Source of the DNA: Actinomadura graeca
GTDB lineage: Bacteria > Actinomycetota > Actinomycetes > Streptosporangiales > Streptosporangiaceae
Length of the DNA stretch: 64,000 nt
Direction of reading: 5' to 3'
Assembly: GCF_019175365.1 (NCBI RefSeq)
Contig: NZ_CP059572.1
Span: forward strand, 434,001 to 498,000
The notes beneath the pieces were generated by a model. The model was not told the origin of the DNA, searched no databases, and saw nothing but the letters and a program-made list of their open reading frames with translations. A program made the translations under genes and the position numbers. Positions 24,651-33,860 of this stretch are shown here, one piece after another. Positions within the stretch are counted from its first letter, which is position 1; the number at the start of each line of letters is the position of its first letter.

Positions 24651-25766
24651 TCAGGCGTGCCGGGCCGTCCCACGGCCGGGGGCGCGGGCGGTGCGCAGCG
24701 GCCCGCAGCTGCCCCGCACGACCAGCTCGGTCGGCAGCAGCACGGGCCGGGCCGGGCCGCGCCGGGCCCGGTCGCGCAGCAGCAGTTCGCAGGCGCGGTA
24801 GCCGATGTCGCGGGCGGGGCGGGCCACGGCCGTCAGCGGCGGGTCGCACAGCTCGGCCCAGGCGACGTCGTCGACCATGGCGATGGACACGTCGGCGGGC
24901 ACGCGCAGGTCCAGGCCGCGGGCGACCAGCACGGCGGCCTCGCCGAGCAGGTGCCCGGCGGCGAGCACGGCGGTGACGTCCGCGCGGCGCTGCAGCAGCC
25001 CGGCCGCGGCGGCGTAGGCGGCGTCGCCCGCCGGGCGGGCCGCGACGATCAGGTCCTCCTCCACGGGGACGCGCAGCTGGGCGAGGGTGTCGCGGAACGC
25101 CCGCTCCCGCACCCCCGGAGGCGGCCCGGGAGGCCCGCCGGGCGGGGCGGCGGCCGATGCGGCGGCCGTTGCGGTGGCCGATGGGGCGGGCGGTGCGGCG
25201 CCGAGGAAGCCGATGCGGCGGTGGCCGAGCCCGACGAGGTACTCCACCAGGGAGCGGACGCCGCCGGCGTCGTCGGCGAGGACGGCGGGGATCTCCGGCA
25301 GCCCGGGCAGGACGCGGTCGGCGAACACGACGCTGGAGCACACGCGGGCCGCGGCGCGCCAGTCGGCGTCCCGGCCGGCGGGCATCGCGATGACGCCGTC
25401 CACGCGCTGCTCGACGAGCCGGTCGACGATCTCGGCCTCGCGGGCGGGATCGCCGTGGGCGGCGTCCACGATGACGTGCTCGCCGAGCGTGCGGGCGCAG
25501 GCGAGGACGCCGGCGACCAGCTCGGCGCAGAACGGGTCGGTGACGTCCGGGACGATCAGCCCGATGCCGCCGCTGCGGCGCAGCTTGAGGCCGCGGCCGA
25601 GGGCGCTCGGCCGGTAGTCCAGCTCGCGGGCGGCGGCCAGCACCCGCTCGCGGGTCGAGGCGCTCACCGAGCCCGCCCCGGAGAACGCCCGCGAGACCGT
25701 GGCGATGCCGACGCCCGCGGCGGCGGCCACGTCCTTGATCGTTGCCGATCGCGCCCGTGTCGCCAC
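24651..25766 (-). CDS. LacI-family sugar regulator
   Basis: 371 residues. HTH at the N-terminus (TIKDVAAAAGVGIATVSRAFSG) with hinge helix ALGRGL, then a type-1 periplasmic-binding-like domain (GIGLIVPDVTDPFCAELVAGV). An Ala/Pro/Gly-rich insertion of about 27 residues (near 195-221) is unusual and comes from GC-rich simple repeats. GTG start with GAGGAGGCAC. It is divergent from the MsiK-like ATPase gene, and two LacI-type operators sit between them. Confidence 0.92.
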   Translation of the reverse strand: MATRARSATIKDVAAAAGVGIATVSRAFSGAGSVSASTRERVLAAARELDYRPSALGRGLKLRRSGGIGLIVPDVTDPFCAELVAGVLACARTLGEHVIVDAAHGDPAREAEIVDRLVEQRVDGVIAMPAGRDADWRAAARVCSSVVFADRVLPGLPEIPAVLADDAGGVRSLVEYLVGLGHRRIGFLGAAPPAPSATATAAASAAAPPGGPPGPPPGVRERAFRDTLAQLRVPVEEDLIVAARPAGDAAYAAAAGLLQRRADVTAVLAAGHLLGEAAVLVARGLDLRVPADVSIAMVDDVAWAELCDPPLTAVARPARDIGYRACELLLRDRARRGPARPVLLPTELVVRGSCGPLRTARAPGRGTARHA

Positions 25767-25823
25767 CGTGCCTCCTCGCGGTCCGCGGATCCGGCGATCA
25801 TCTTCTCACGCCCGCCCCTCCCC

Positions 25824-25900
25824 TGGAAACGATTCCATGTTGTTTACTCCTCACACCGACGTGAAAGCCCTGCTGGACAGGGTCGATGGGAAACGTTTCC
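25824..25900. promoter_or_regulatory. Two LacI-type operators between lacI-like gene and ATPase gene
   Basis: TGGAAACGATTCCA (25824-25837) and GGAAACGTTTCC (25889-25900, perfect) share the GGAAACG core with a central CG typical of LacI-family sites. They lie 65 bases apart (about six helical turns) in the divergent gap. Both genes are probably repressed by the LacI protein, perhaps by looping. The second lies just upstream of the ATPase ribosome site. Confidence 0.75.
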
Positions 25901-25916
25901 ATCGGAAGGGGAGCTG

Positions 25917-27170
<1,254 letters not shown>

Positions 27171-27198
27171 GCCGCGCACGCAGAGGCCGCGCGGAGGC

Positions 27199-27218
27199 GG
27201 GGGCGGGCGTCCGCCCCC
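27199..27218. terminator. GGGGGCGG/CCGCCCCC hairpin between convergent genes
   Basis: Eight-bp perfect stem with a four-base GCGT loop, between the ATPase stop (27170) and the peptidase stop (27231). Serves both directions. Confidence 0.75.
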
Positions 27219-27230
27219 GGCCCCCGCCGG

Positions 27231-28352
27231 TCAGCCGGTGACGACCAGGCCGTGCCCGGTGACGTTCATCGGGTCGTGCCCGTCCTCGGTGCACACGACG
27301 ATGTCCTCGATGCGGGCGCCGTGCGGGCCGGGGTAGATGCCCGGCTCGACCGAGAACGCCATGCCGGGCTCCAGCGGCTCCCGGTTGCCGGCGACGATGT
27401 AGGGCTCCTCGTGCGACTCCAGCCCGATGCCGTGGCCGGTGCGGTGGAAGAACTGCGGGCCGTACCCGGCGGCGGCGATGATGTCGCGGGCCACCGCGTC
27501 CACCGCCTCGGGCGTCACGCCCGGGCGGACGGCCTCGCAGGCCGCGCGCTGCGCCTCCTCCAGCACGCCGAAGTACTCCCGGTAGGCGGCGGGGGGCTCG
27601 CCGACGCAGTAGTTGCGGGTGGAGTCCGAGCAGTAGCCGCTCGGCATCGTCCCGCCGATGTCGACGACGACGGGCTCGCCCGGCGCGATGACCCGGTCGG
27701 TCGGCTCGGCGTGCGGGTTGGCGCCGTTCGGCCCCGACCCGACGATGACGAAGTCGACGCGGGCGTGCCCCTCGGCGATGATCGCGTCGGCGATGTCGCG
27801 TGCGACCTCCCGTTCGGTGCGTCCCGCCGCGAGCAGGCCCGGCACCCGCCGGTGGACGCGGTCGATCGCCGCGCCCGCCTCCCGCAGCGCCTCCACCTCG
27901 GCGGCGCTCTTGCGCATCCGCAGCGCCCGCAGCACGCCGCCCGCGGCGACCTGCCCGGCGCCCGGCAGCGCGGCGCGGAACCGCAGCGCCATCACCGCCC
28001 ACATGCGGTCGGCCACCCCGACCTCCGCGATCCCCCGCGGCAGCCGGGCCGCGACCAGCGCGTAGGGGTCGTCGGTCTCGTCCCACGGCACGAGCTCCAC
28101 GCCGAGCGAGCCCGCCGGCGACTCCTGCGCGGCGGGCAGTTCCAGCCGCGGGACCACCAGGAACGGCTCGGCCGCCGCGGGGACCACCAGGCAGGTCAGC
28201 CGCTCCAGCGGCAGCGCGTCGTAGCCGGTGACGTAGCGCAGGTCGGGGCCCGGCGTGAGGAGCACCGCGCCGAGGCCGGCCCTCGCCGTCGCCTCCCGCA
28301 CCAGCCCGACGCGCTCGCGCGGATACAACTCCGTTGTCACATCCGTCTCCAT
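27231..28352 (-). CDS. M24-family metallopeptidase (Xaa-Pro aminopeptidase/prolidase type)
   Basis: 373 residues. The N-terminal creatinase-like domain (about 1-145) is followed by the pita-bread domain. All five dimetal ligands are visible: Asp in VVVDIGGTM, Asp in CSDSTRNY, His in HRTGHGIGLESHEEP, Glu in VEPGIY, Glu in RIEDIVV. Cleaves N-terminal residues before proline or Xaa-Pro dipeptides in the cytoplasm. ATG at 28352; a GTG four codons on is an alternative. Divergent from the phosphatase gene. Confidence 0.9.
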   Translation of the reverse strand: METDVTTELYPRERVGLVREATARAGLGAVLLTPGPDLRYVTGYDALPLERLTCLVVPAAAEPFLVVPRLELPAAQESPAGSLGVELVPWDETDDPYALVAARLPRGIAEVGVADRMWAVMALRFRAALPGAGQVAAGGVLRALRMRKSAAEVEALREAGAAIDRVHRRVPGLLAAGRTEREVARDIADAIIAEGHARVDFVIVGSGPNGANPHAEPTDRVIAPGEPVVVDIGGTMPSGYCSDSTRNYCVGEPPAAYREYFGVLEEAQRAACEAVRPGVTPEAVDAVARDIIAAAGYGPQFFHRTGHGIGLESHEEPYIVAGNREPLEPGMAFSVEPGIYPGPHGARIEDIVVCTEDGHDPMNVTGHGLVVTG

Positions 28353-28559
28353 TCGGGTCGCGGCGTCCCGCGCGCGGCGCGTGCCGCGCCGCGAATCGCC
28401 GCTTCCTCCTCCCTGTGACCTGGTTCTGTTACATTCTGTGCGTGCTCCGACACAGGACCGTCCGCCTCGGATACGGCACCAGGATCCCAAGAAGCCCGGC
28501 GGGCCGCCGACCCGGCCCGCCCGCCGCCGCTCCGCGCGGCGCCTGACCCGCGGCCCGGG

Positions 28560-30455
28560 ATGGACAGCGACGCGAGCGCCGCCCTGGCCACGACCGTCGA
28601 GCGCCTGCGCCGCGAGCTGGAGGCCGAGCGGCGCGGCAGGCGCGCCCGCACGGCGGTCGAGCAGGCCAAGGGCCTGCTGGCCGAGCGGCTGGGCTGCGGG
28701 CCCGACACCGCCTATGACCACCTGCTGGAGCTGGCCGCCGACACCGGCGTGGAGCCCGCCACGGCCGCGGCGCTGCTGCTGGGCACCGACCCGGCCGCAG
28801 CGGCCGCCCCTGCGGTGCCCGCGCCGCGTGCCGCCGAGCACGGCACCGACCCGGGCCCGCCGCGCCGTCCCCGCCTCGCGCGGAGCACGGACGCCCCCTA
28901 CCGCGGGCACGAGGTCCCGGGCTGGGACGCCTCACCGCCCGACGCCGACGCCGCCGGACGGGACGCGGGCGGCGGCGTGGGCGCGGTGATGGACGGCGCG
29001 GTGATGGACGGCGCGGCGGGTGAGGGGGCGGGGCCCTGGCCGCAGGCGGTGCTGGACGTGATGCAGGGGCCCGGCGCGTTCATGACGCCGGTGCGCGACG
29101 CGTCCGGGCGGGTGGTGGAGTTCCGGGTGGAGGCGGTCAACGCGGACGCGACCGCGCTGCCGGGGCTGTTCGAGGAGTACGCCCGGGTGCTGGAGACCGG
29201 CGTCCCGCTGCGGCGCGGCCACGGGGAAGGCGGGCCCAGCGTGCGGGCGTGCCGGGTGGGCGGCGGGGTGCTGGTCGGCTGGTGTTTCCACGACGACGAC
29301 GCCGACCTCGCGGCGCAGCTCGCGCAGGCGCAGCGGCTCGGCGGCATCGGCTGGGGGCGCTTCGACCTGGCCACCGGCGACGCCCGCTGGTCCGAGCAGG
29401 TCTATGAGATCTTCGGGCGGGACCGCGCCGCGGGGCCGCTGCCGCTGGACCGGCTCGCCGACCACGTCGTCCCCGCGGACCTGCCGCGGGCCGAGCATCT
29501 GCTGCGCACCCTGCTGGTGCGCCGCGAGCCCGCGGGGGCGGAGCTGCGGCTGCGCGCCGGGGCGGAGGTCCGGCACGTGCGGGTCACGGCCGAGCCGGCG
29601 CTCGATCCGCTCGGGGAGCCTGCGGCCCTGCACGTCGTCTTCCAGGACGTCTCCCAGCGCCGCCGCTGCGACGAGACGCTCGCCGCGACCCGCCGCCAGC
29701 TGATGCGGCAGCGCCGCCGCATCGCCGAGGAGCGGCACATCGCCGTGGAGCTGCAGCGCGCGATCCTGCCGCTGCCGCGCGGCCCCCGCGCGCTGCCCGG
29801 CCTGCGCGCCGCGGTCCGGTACCTGCCGGCGCGCAGCGAGTCCCGCGTCGGCGGCGACTGGTACGAGGCGGCGGCGCTGCCGGGCGGGGAGGTGTTCCTG
29901 GCCATCGGGGACGTGTCGGGCCACGGCCTGCCCGCCGCGGCGCAGATGGCGCGGCTGCGCAACGCCCTCAGCGGCCTGACCTGCACCGGCGCCGCCCCCG
30001 ACCGGCTGCTGGGATGGCTGAACCGGCTGCTGCTGGAGCGGCCGTCCCCGGACCGGCGCTCGGCCCCCACCGCCAGCGTCATCGCCGCCCGCTACGAGCC
30101 CGGGCCCCGCGTCCTGACGTGGGCGCAGGCCGGGCATCCGCCGCCGCTGCTGATGCGCGGCGGGCGCGCCGAGCTGCTGGAGCCGCCCGAGGGGGTGCTG
30201 CTGGGCGCCCTGGAGAAGCCCTGCCTGGACCTCGCCATCACCCGCCTGGAGCACGGCGACCTGCTGGTGTTCTACACCGACGGGCTCATCGAGCGCCGCG
30301 ACCGGGACCTGGCCGAGGGGTTCGGGCTGCTGCGCGCGGCCGTCGAGGAGCGCGCCGCCGCGCCCCCGGACGCGGTCATCGACCACGTCCTGCGCTCCCT
30401 CGGCGCCGCCAACCCCGACGACGACACCTGCGTCCTCGCCGTCCAGGTGGCCTAG
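28560..30455 (+). CDS. ANTAR-PAS-SpoIIE (PP2C) phosphatase
   Basis: 631 residues. Domains in order: coiled ANTAR-like segment (about 1-75; EQAKGLLAERLGCGPDTAYDHLLELA), a low-complexity linker with a VMDGAVMDGA repeat (near 142-152), two PAS-like regions (about 160-240 and 255-365), and a C-terminal SpoIIE phosphatase (about 395-630). The phosphatase has GGDWYEAAALPGGEVFLAIGDVSGHGLPAAA, and FYTDGLIERRDRDL and PDDDTCVLAVQV with metal Asp residues. No membrane helix. Probably dephosphorylates an anti-anti-sigma factor in response to a PAS signal. ANTAR domains normally bind RNA, so the fusion is notable. Confidence 0.88.
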   Translation: MDSDASAALATTVERLRRELEAERRGRRARTAVEQAKGLLAERLGCGPDTAYDHLLELAADTGVEPATAAALLLGTDPAAAAAPAVPAPRAAEHGTDPGPPRRPRLARSTDAPYRGHEVPGWDASPPDADAAGRDAGGGVGAVMDGAVMDGAAGEGAGPWPQAVLDVMQGPGAFMTPVRDASGRVVEFRVEAVNADATALPGLFEEYARVLETGVPLRRGHGEGGPSVRACRVGGGVLVGWCFHDDDADLAAQLAQAQRLGGIGWGRFDLATGDARWSEQVYEIFGRDRAAGPLPLDRLADHVVPADLPRAEHLLRTLLVRREPAGAELRLRAGAEVRHVRVTAEPALDPLGEPAALHVVFQDVSQRRRCDETLAATRRQLMRQRRRIAEERHIAVELQRAILPLPRGPRALPGLRAAVRYLPARSESRVGGDWYEAAALPGGEVFLAIGDVSGHGLPAAAQMARLRNALSGLTCTGAAPDRLLGWLNRLLLERPSPDRRSAPTASVIAARYEPGPRVLTWAQAGHPPPLLMRGGRAELLEPPEGVLLGALEKPCLDLAITRLEHGDLLVFYTDGLIERRDRDLAEGFGLLRAAVEERAAAPPDAVIDHVLRSLGAANPDDDTCVLAVQVA

Positions 30456-30487
30456 GGGCGTCGCAGGGGCGTGCGACGATGGGGCGC

Positions 30488-31408
30488 ATGAGCGGGCTGA
30501 TGCTGCTGGACACGCCGTCGTTGTACTTCCGCGCCTTCTTCGGGGTGCCCGAGTCGGTGACCGCGCCGGACGGGACGCCGGTGAACGCGGTGCGCGGCCT
30601 CGTCGACATGATCGCGCGGCTCGTCCAGGACCGGTCCCCCGGCCGGCTCGTGTGCTGCATGGACGCCGACTGGCGGCCGGAGTTCCGGGTGGCGGCGCTG
30701 CCGTCGTACAAGGCGCACCGGGTCGCCGCCGACGGCGGCGACCAGACCCCGGACGCGCTGGAGGCGCAGCTGCCCGTCATCGACGCGGTGCTCGACGCGT
30801 TCGGGCTGGCCAGGGCGGGCGTCGCCGGGTACGAGGCCGACGACGTCATCGGGACCCTCGCGGTGCGCGGCGCGGCCGACGGGCCGGTCGACATCGTCAC
30901 CGGCGACCGCGACCTGTTCCAGCTGGTCGACGACGGCGGCCCGGTCGCCGTCCTGTACACCGCGCGCGGCATCAGGAACCTGCAGGTGATGGGCGAGAAG
31001 GAGGTCGCGGCCAAGTACGGCATCCCCGGCCGCGGCTACGGCGACTACGCGACGCTGCGCGGCGACCCCAGCGACGGCCTGCCCGGCGTGCCGGGGGTCG
31101 GCGACAAGACCGCGGCGGCGCTGGTGTCCCGGTTCGGGTCCGTCGAGGGCATCCTCGCGGCGCTCGACGCGGGCACCGACGAGGGGTTCCCCGCGGGCGC
31201 GCGGCGCCGGATGGAGGCCGCCCGCGAGTACCTGGCGGCGGCGGAGACGGTGGTGCGGGTCGTCACCGACATCGACGCCCCCGAGCTGGCGGCGCTGGAC
31301 GACCGGCTGCCCGCCGCGCCGCGCGACCCGGAGGCGCTCGTGGAGCTGGCGGAGCGCTGGAACCTGGACGGCCCGGTGAACCGCCTCCTCAACGCCCTCG
31401 CCCGCTGA
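30488..31408 (+). CDS. 5'-3' exonuclease (DNA polymerase I-type FEN domain, stand-alone)
   Basis: 306 residues. PIN/FEN nuclease domain with metal residues in LLDTPSLYFRAFFG, CMDADWRPEFRVAALPSYKAHR, YEADDVIGTLA, VTGDRDLFQLV, then the helix-hairpin-helix GLPGVPGVGDKTAAALVSRFGSVEGIL (about 198-224). It matches the N-terminal nuclease of Pol I without polymerase. Removes RNA primers or flaps. ATG 30488 preferred over ATG 30479 by similarity of the N-terminus (MSGLMLLDTPS). Confidence 0.92.
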   Translation: MSGLMLLDTPSLYFRAFFGVPESVTAPDGTPVNAVRGLVDMIARLVQDRSPGRLVCCMDADWRPEFRVAALPSYKAHRVAADGGDQTPDALEAQLPVIDAVLDAFGLARAGVAGYEADDVIGTLAVRGAADGPVDIVTGDRDLFQLVDDGGPVAVLYTARGIRNLQVMGEKEVAAKYGIPGRGYGDYATLRGDPSDGLPGVPGVGDKTAAALVSRFGSVEGILAALDAGTDEGFPAGARRRMEAAREYLAAAETVVRVVTDIDAPELAALDDRLPAAPRDPEALVELAERWNLDGPVNRLLNALAR

Positions 31409-31756
31409 CCGCCCGCCGCGCCGCCCGCGGGCCGCACCGCCCGCGGGCCGCGGCGCCGGGATCCCGCGGACACGACCCCGACCTGGCGCACTGTGTCAGA
31501 TGACGCAGACGGCGCGGGCCCCCGAGTGCAGCCTGGTCTTCGATGAGGGGCTTTGCTTGGGGACATGCACCCGGCACGGACACCGCCGCGGGAGAGGCCA
31601 TGACGAGCACCGGCGCCGCGGCGGCCGCATGAGCGGACCGGTATCCGCGGCACTGGGCCTCACCGCCCCACTCCCCCCACCTGCCGCGGGTACCGGTTCA
31701 CCCGGCGGCACGTCCGCGCACCGACCGGCGGGCCCCGGCCCAGAAAGCGGACCCTC
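31409..31756. promoter_or_regulatory. 348-base leader region of the Crp/Fnr gene, with nested micro-ORFs
   Basis: The first 60 bases after the exonuclease hold two copies of CCCGCGGGCCGC, a palindrome-rich probable terminator. At 31557-31574 TTGGGGACATGCACCCGG matches the left half of a DosR-type box. From 31600 two short reading frames overlap each other and the Crp/Fnr start (see separate entries). Nothing else recognised. Confidence 0.5.
31600..31632 (+). CDS. Ten-residue leader peptide candidate (MTSTGAAAAA)
   Basis: An ATG with GGGAGAGG nine bases upstream opens ten codons ending in five Ala, then TGA. The stop overlaps the ATG of the next micro-ORF (ATGA). The strongest ribosome site of the leader region is here, which supports translation. 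It may serve as a coupling or attenuation leader rather than a functional peptide. Prediction from start, spacing and overlap only. Confidence 0.4.
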   Translation: MTSTGAAAAA

Positions 31757-31760
31757 GTGA
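31629..31760 (+). CDS. 43-residue micro-ORF coupled to the Crp/Fnr regulator
   Basis: ATG overlaps the leader-peptide stop and its own TGA overlaps the GTG of the Crp/Fnr gene (GTGA). The product, MSGPVSAALGLTAPLPPP then a Gly/Pro/Ser-rich tail, has no recognisable domain. There is no ribosome site of its own, nor a good one for the Crp/Fnr GTG, so translation probably passes by coupling. An ordinary GC-rich frame without selection remains possible. Confidence 0.4.
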   Translation: MSGPVSAALGLTAPLPPPAAGTGSPGGTSAHRPAGPGPESGPS

Positions 31761-32473
31761 GCGAAAGGACCGACCCGGCCGCGACGCTGCAGCGCGGCGA
31801 GGGCTTCTGGGACGACCTCGACGGCCCCCAGCGCGCGGCGCTGCGGCAGGTGGCGCGGCCGCGCCACTACCAGCCGCGGATGCCGCTGTGCTACCAGGGC
31901 GAGGAGTCCGACCACATCATCATCGTCGAGAGCGGCTGGGCGAAGGTGACCTCGTCCACCGAGGACGGGCACGAGGTGGTGCTGGCCGTGCGCGGGCCGG
32001 GCGACCTGGTGTGCGAGAGCGCGGTGCTCGGCAGGCGGGGGCGGTCGGCGACCGTGACGGCGCTCAGCCCGCTGCGGGCGCTGGTGGTGCCCGCGGCGCG
32101 GTTCACCGGGTTCCTGGACGCCCACCCCGCGGTGTGGCGTCTGGTCAGCGGCACGTTCGTGCGGCGGCTGGACGACGCGGGCCGCCGGTTGCAGGCGCAC
32201 GTGTCGGCGCGGGGGGCGCGGCGGCTGGCGCTGCTGCTGACCGAGCTCGCCGAGCTGTCGGCCCGGCACTGCCCGCCCGCCGCGGACGGCCGGATCGACA
32301 TCGCGCCGCCGCTGTCGCAGGAGGAGCTCGGCAGCTGGATGGACGCCTCGCGCGAGACCGTCGCCCGCGCGCTGAACAGCCTGCGGCGCAGGGGCCTGGT
32401 CAGCACCGGCTGGCGCAGGATCAGCGTCGTGGACCTCCCGGGCCTGCGCGCCTACGCCCAGGGGCAGGACTGA
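31757..32473 (+). CDS. Crp/Fnr-family transcriptional regulator
   Basis: 238 residues from GTG 31757. The cyclic-nucleotide-binding-type beta barrel (about 15-125) includes ESDHIIIVESGWAKVTSSTEDGHEVVLAVRGPGDLVCESAVLG. The C-terminal winged helix is LSQEELGSWMDASRETVARALNSLRRRGLVS (about 185-215). The FNR-type N-terminal Cys cluster is missing, so it is no iron-sulphur FNR. The phosphate-binding Arg position is not clear-cut, so the ligand is uncertain. Overlapping starts link it to two upstream micro-ORFs. A strong hairpin follows its stop. Confidence 0.9.
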   Translation: MSERTDPAATLQRGEGFWDDLDGPQRAALRQVARPRHYQPRMPLCYQGEESDHIIIVESGWAKVTSSTEDGHEVVLAVRGPGDLVCESAVLGRRGRSATVTALSPLRALVVPAARFTGFLDAHPAVWRLVSGTFVRRLDDAGRRLQAHVSARGARRLALLLTELAELSARHCPPAADGRIDIAPPLSQEELGSWMDASRETVARALNSLRRRGLVSTGWRRISVVDLPGLRAYAQGQD

Positions 32474-32485
32474 CGCAGGACCGAC

Positions 32486-32537
32486 GGCGGCGGGGCCGGG
32501 GCCCCGCCGCCACCGCCCTTTACCTTGTAGATTTTTT
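32486..32537. terminator. Perfect 12-bp hairpin with downstream T run
   Basis: GGCGGCGGGGCC (32486-32497) and GGCCCCGCCGCC (32500-32511) form a perfect stem with a two-base centre. Twenty bases on comes TTTACCTTGTAGATTTTTT (32519-32537). It ends the Crp/Fnr transcript and lies just past the stop of the minus-strand small membrane gene, so it may serve both. Confidence 0.75.
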
Positions 32538-32724
32538 AACGGCGGCGGCGCGCCGAGCGGCGGGCGCGCCAGTCGGTGCCCGCGCCGACGCCGGCGAGGT
32601 GCAGCGCGAGCAGCAGCAGCCCGAGGGTGATCAGCGTCTGGTAGTCCAGGGCGTCCGAGGTGACGTCGGCGAGGTCGAAGAGCAGGGCGAGAACGAAGAC
32701 GATCGCGGCGACGATCGCGAGCAT
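32536..32724 (-). CDS. Small two-helix membrane protein
   Basis: 62 residues: helix 1 (about 1-18, LAIVAAIVFVLALLFDLA), a short loop, helix 2 (about 30-48, LITLGLLLLALHLAGVG) and a very basic tail RARRSARRRR. Similar small proteins of the form LAIVAAIVF...LALHLAGVG recur in actinobacteria. Function unknown. The stop is TAA, rare here, inside the T run of the terminator. Convergent with the Crp/Fnr gene. Confidence 0.65.
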   Translation of the reverse strand: MLAIVAAIVFVLALLFDLADVTSDALDYQTLITLGLLLLALHLAGVGAGTDWRARRSARRRR

Positions 32725-32905
32725 GTCGGGCCTCCGGTCGGTCGGGGGCGCCGGGCGCCCCGCTGGGGGTGCCTACCGGATCTCCCCCACGGCCCCCGCC
32801 AAACCGCGCCCGCGTTTCGGACGACCGCAAACCCGCGTCCGGTACGTCCGGGCAGGGGACGGCCCTGCGGGGCGGGCACCGGCCCGCGTCGGGCACCATG
32901 GAGGG

Positions 32906-33832
32906 ATGACGCAGGTGGCGGACGGGCCGGCGGGAGCGGCCGGGCGGGCGGAGGCCGCGGCGGAGCCGGGTCTGCGGGTGCTGGCCGACCTCGTGGCGGA
33001 CGGTGACGTGATCGTGCTGAGCGGCGCCGGGCTGTCCACCGAGTCGGGGATCCCGGACTACCGCGGCGAGACCGGGCGGCGGCGGCGCGCGGAGCCGATG
33101 ACCTTCCAGCGGTTCACCGGCAGCCCGGCGGCGCGGCGCCGGTACTGGGCGCGCAGCCACCTGGGGTGGCGGCACATCGCCGGCGCCCGCCCGAACGCCG
33201 GGCACCGCGCGGTCGCGGAGCTGCAGCGCCGCGGGCTGGTCGGCGGGGTCATCACCCAGAACGTCGACGGCCTGCACCAGGCGGCCGGGGCACGGGACGT
33301 GGTGGAGCTGCACGGCGGCCTGGACCGGGTGGTGTGCCTGGCCTGCGGCGACCGGACCCCGCGCGGGCTCCTGCACCGGCGGCTGCGCGACGCCAACCCC
33401 GGCTGGGAGGGGCGGGCCGAGACCGTCAACCCCGACGGCGACGCCGTCCTGGACGACGCGGCGGCGGAGGCGTTCCGGACGGTGGACTGCGACCGGTGCG
33501 GCGGGCTGCTGAAGCCCGACGTGGTGTTCTTCGGCGAGAACGTCCCTCCCGCGCGGGTGCGGGAGTGCTACGGGCTGACCGGCGGGGCCGGGACGCTGCT
33601 GGTCCTCGGGTCGTCGCTGACGGTGCTGTCGGGCTACCGTTTCGTGCGGCACGCGGCGGGCCTCGGCATCCCGGTCGCGATCGTCAACCGGGGCGCCACC
33701 CGCGGTGACGCGCACGCGCTCGTCACCCTGGACGCGCCGCTCGGCCGGGCGCTCACCGGGCTGCTGGCGGAGCTCGGCCCTGCCGTTCCCGCGGAACGGG
33801 CTGATCGCCCGCCGCCGTCCCCGCTACGGTGA
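32906..33832 (+). CDS. Sir2-family NAD-dependent protein deacylase
   Basis: 308 residues. Rossmann NAD site SGAGLSTESGIPDYRG (about 40-55), TQNVDGLHQAAG (about 118-129), catalytic His in VELHGG, zinc Cys pairs CLACG and CDRCGG, and GSSLTVLSGYRF. All sirtuin residues present. Removes acyl groups from lysines with NAD consumption in the cytoplasm. An insertion between the two Cys pairs (about 45 residues) is longer than in CobB. Followed closely by the DUF6348 gene. Confidence 0.92.
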   Translation: MTQVADGPAGAAGRAEAAAEPGLRVLADLVADGDVIVLSGAGLSTESGIPDYRGETGRRRRAEPMTFQRFTGSPAARRRYWARSHLGWRHIAGARPNAGHRAVAELQRRGLVGGVITQNVDGLHQAAGARDVVELHGGLDRVVCLACGDRTPRGLLHRRLRDANPGWEGRAETVNPDGDAVLDDAAAEAFRTVDCDRCGGLLKPDVVFFGENVPPARVRECYGLTGGAGTLLVLGSSLTVLSGYRFVRHAAGLGIPVAIVNRGATRGDAHALVTLDAPLGRALTGLLAELGPAVPAERADRPPPSPLR

Positions 33833-33860
33833 TCACTTCGCGGGCGACGAGGGGATCGGC

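Noticed and set aside
31500..31599. Upstream extension of the 43-residue micro-ORF to an 86-residue protein starting at 31500
   Set aside because: No ribosome site at 31500 and Arg/His-rich composition; the ATG at 31629 fits the overlap pattern better.
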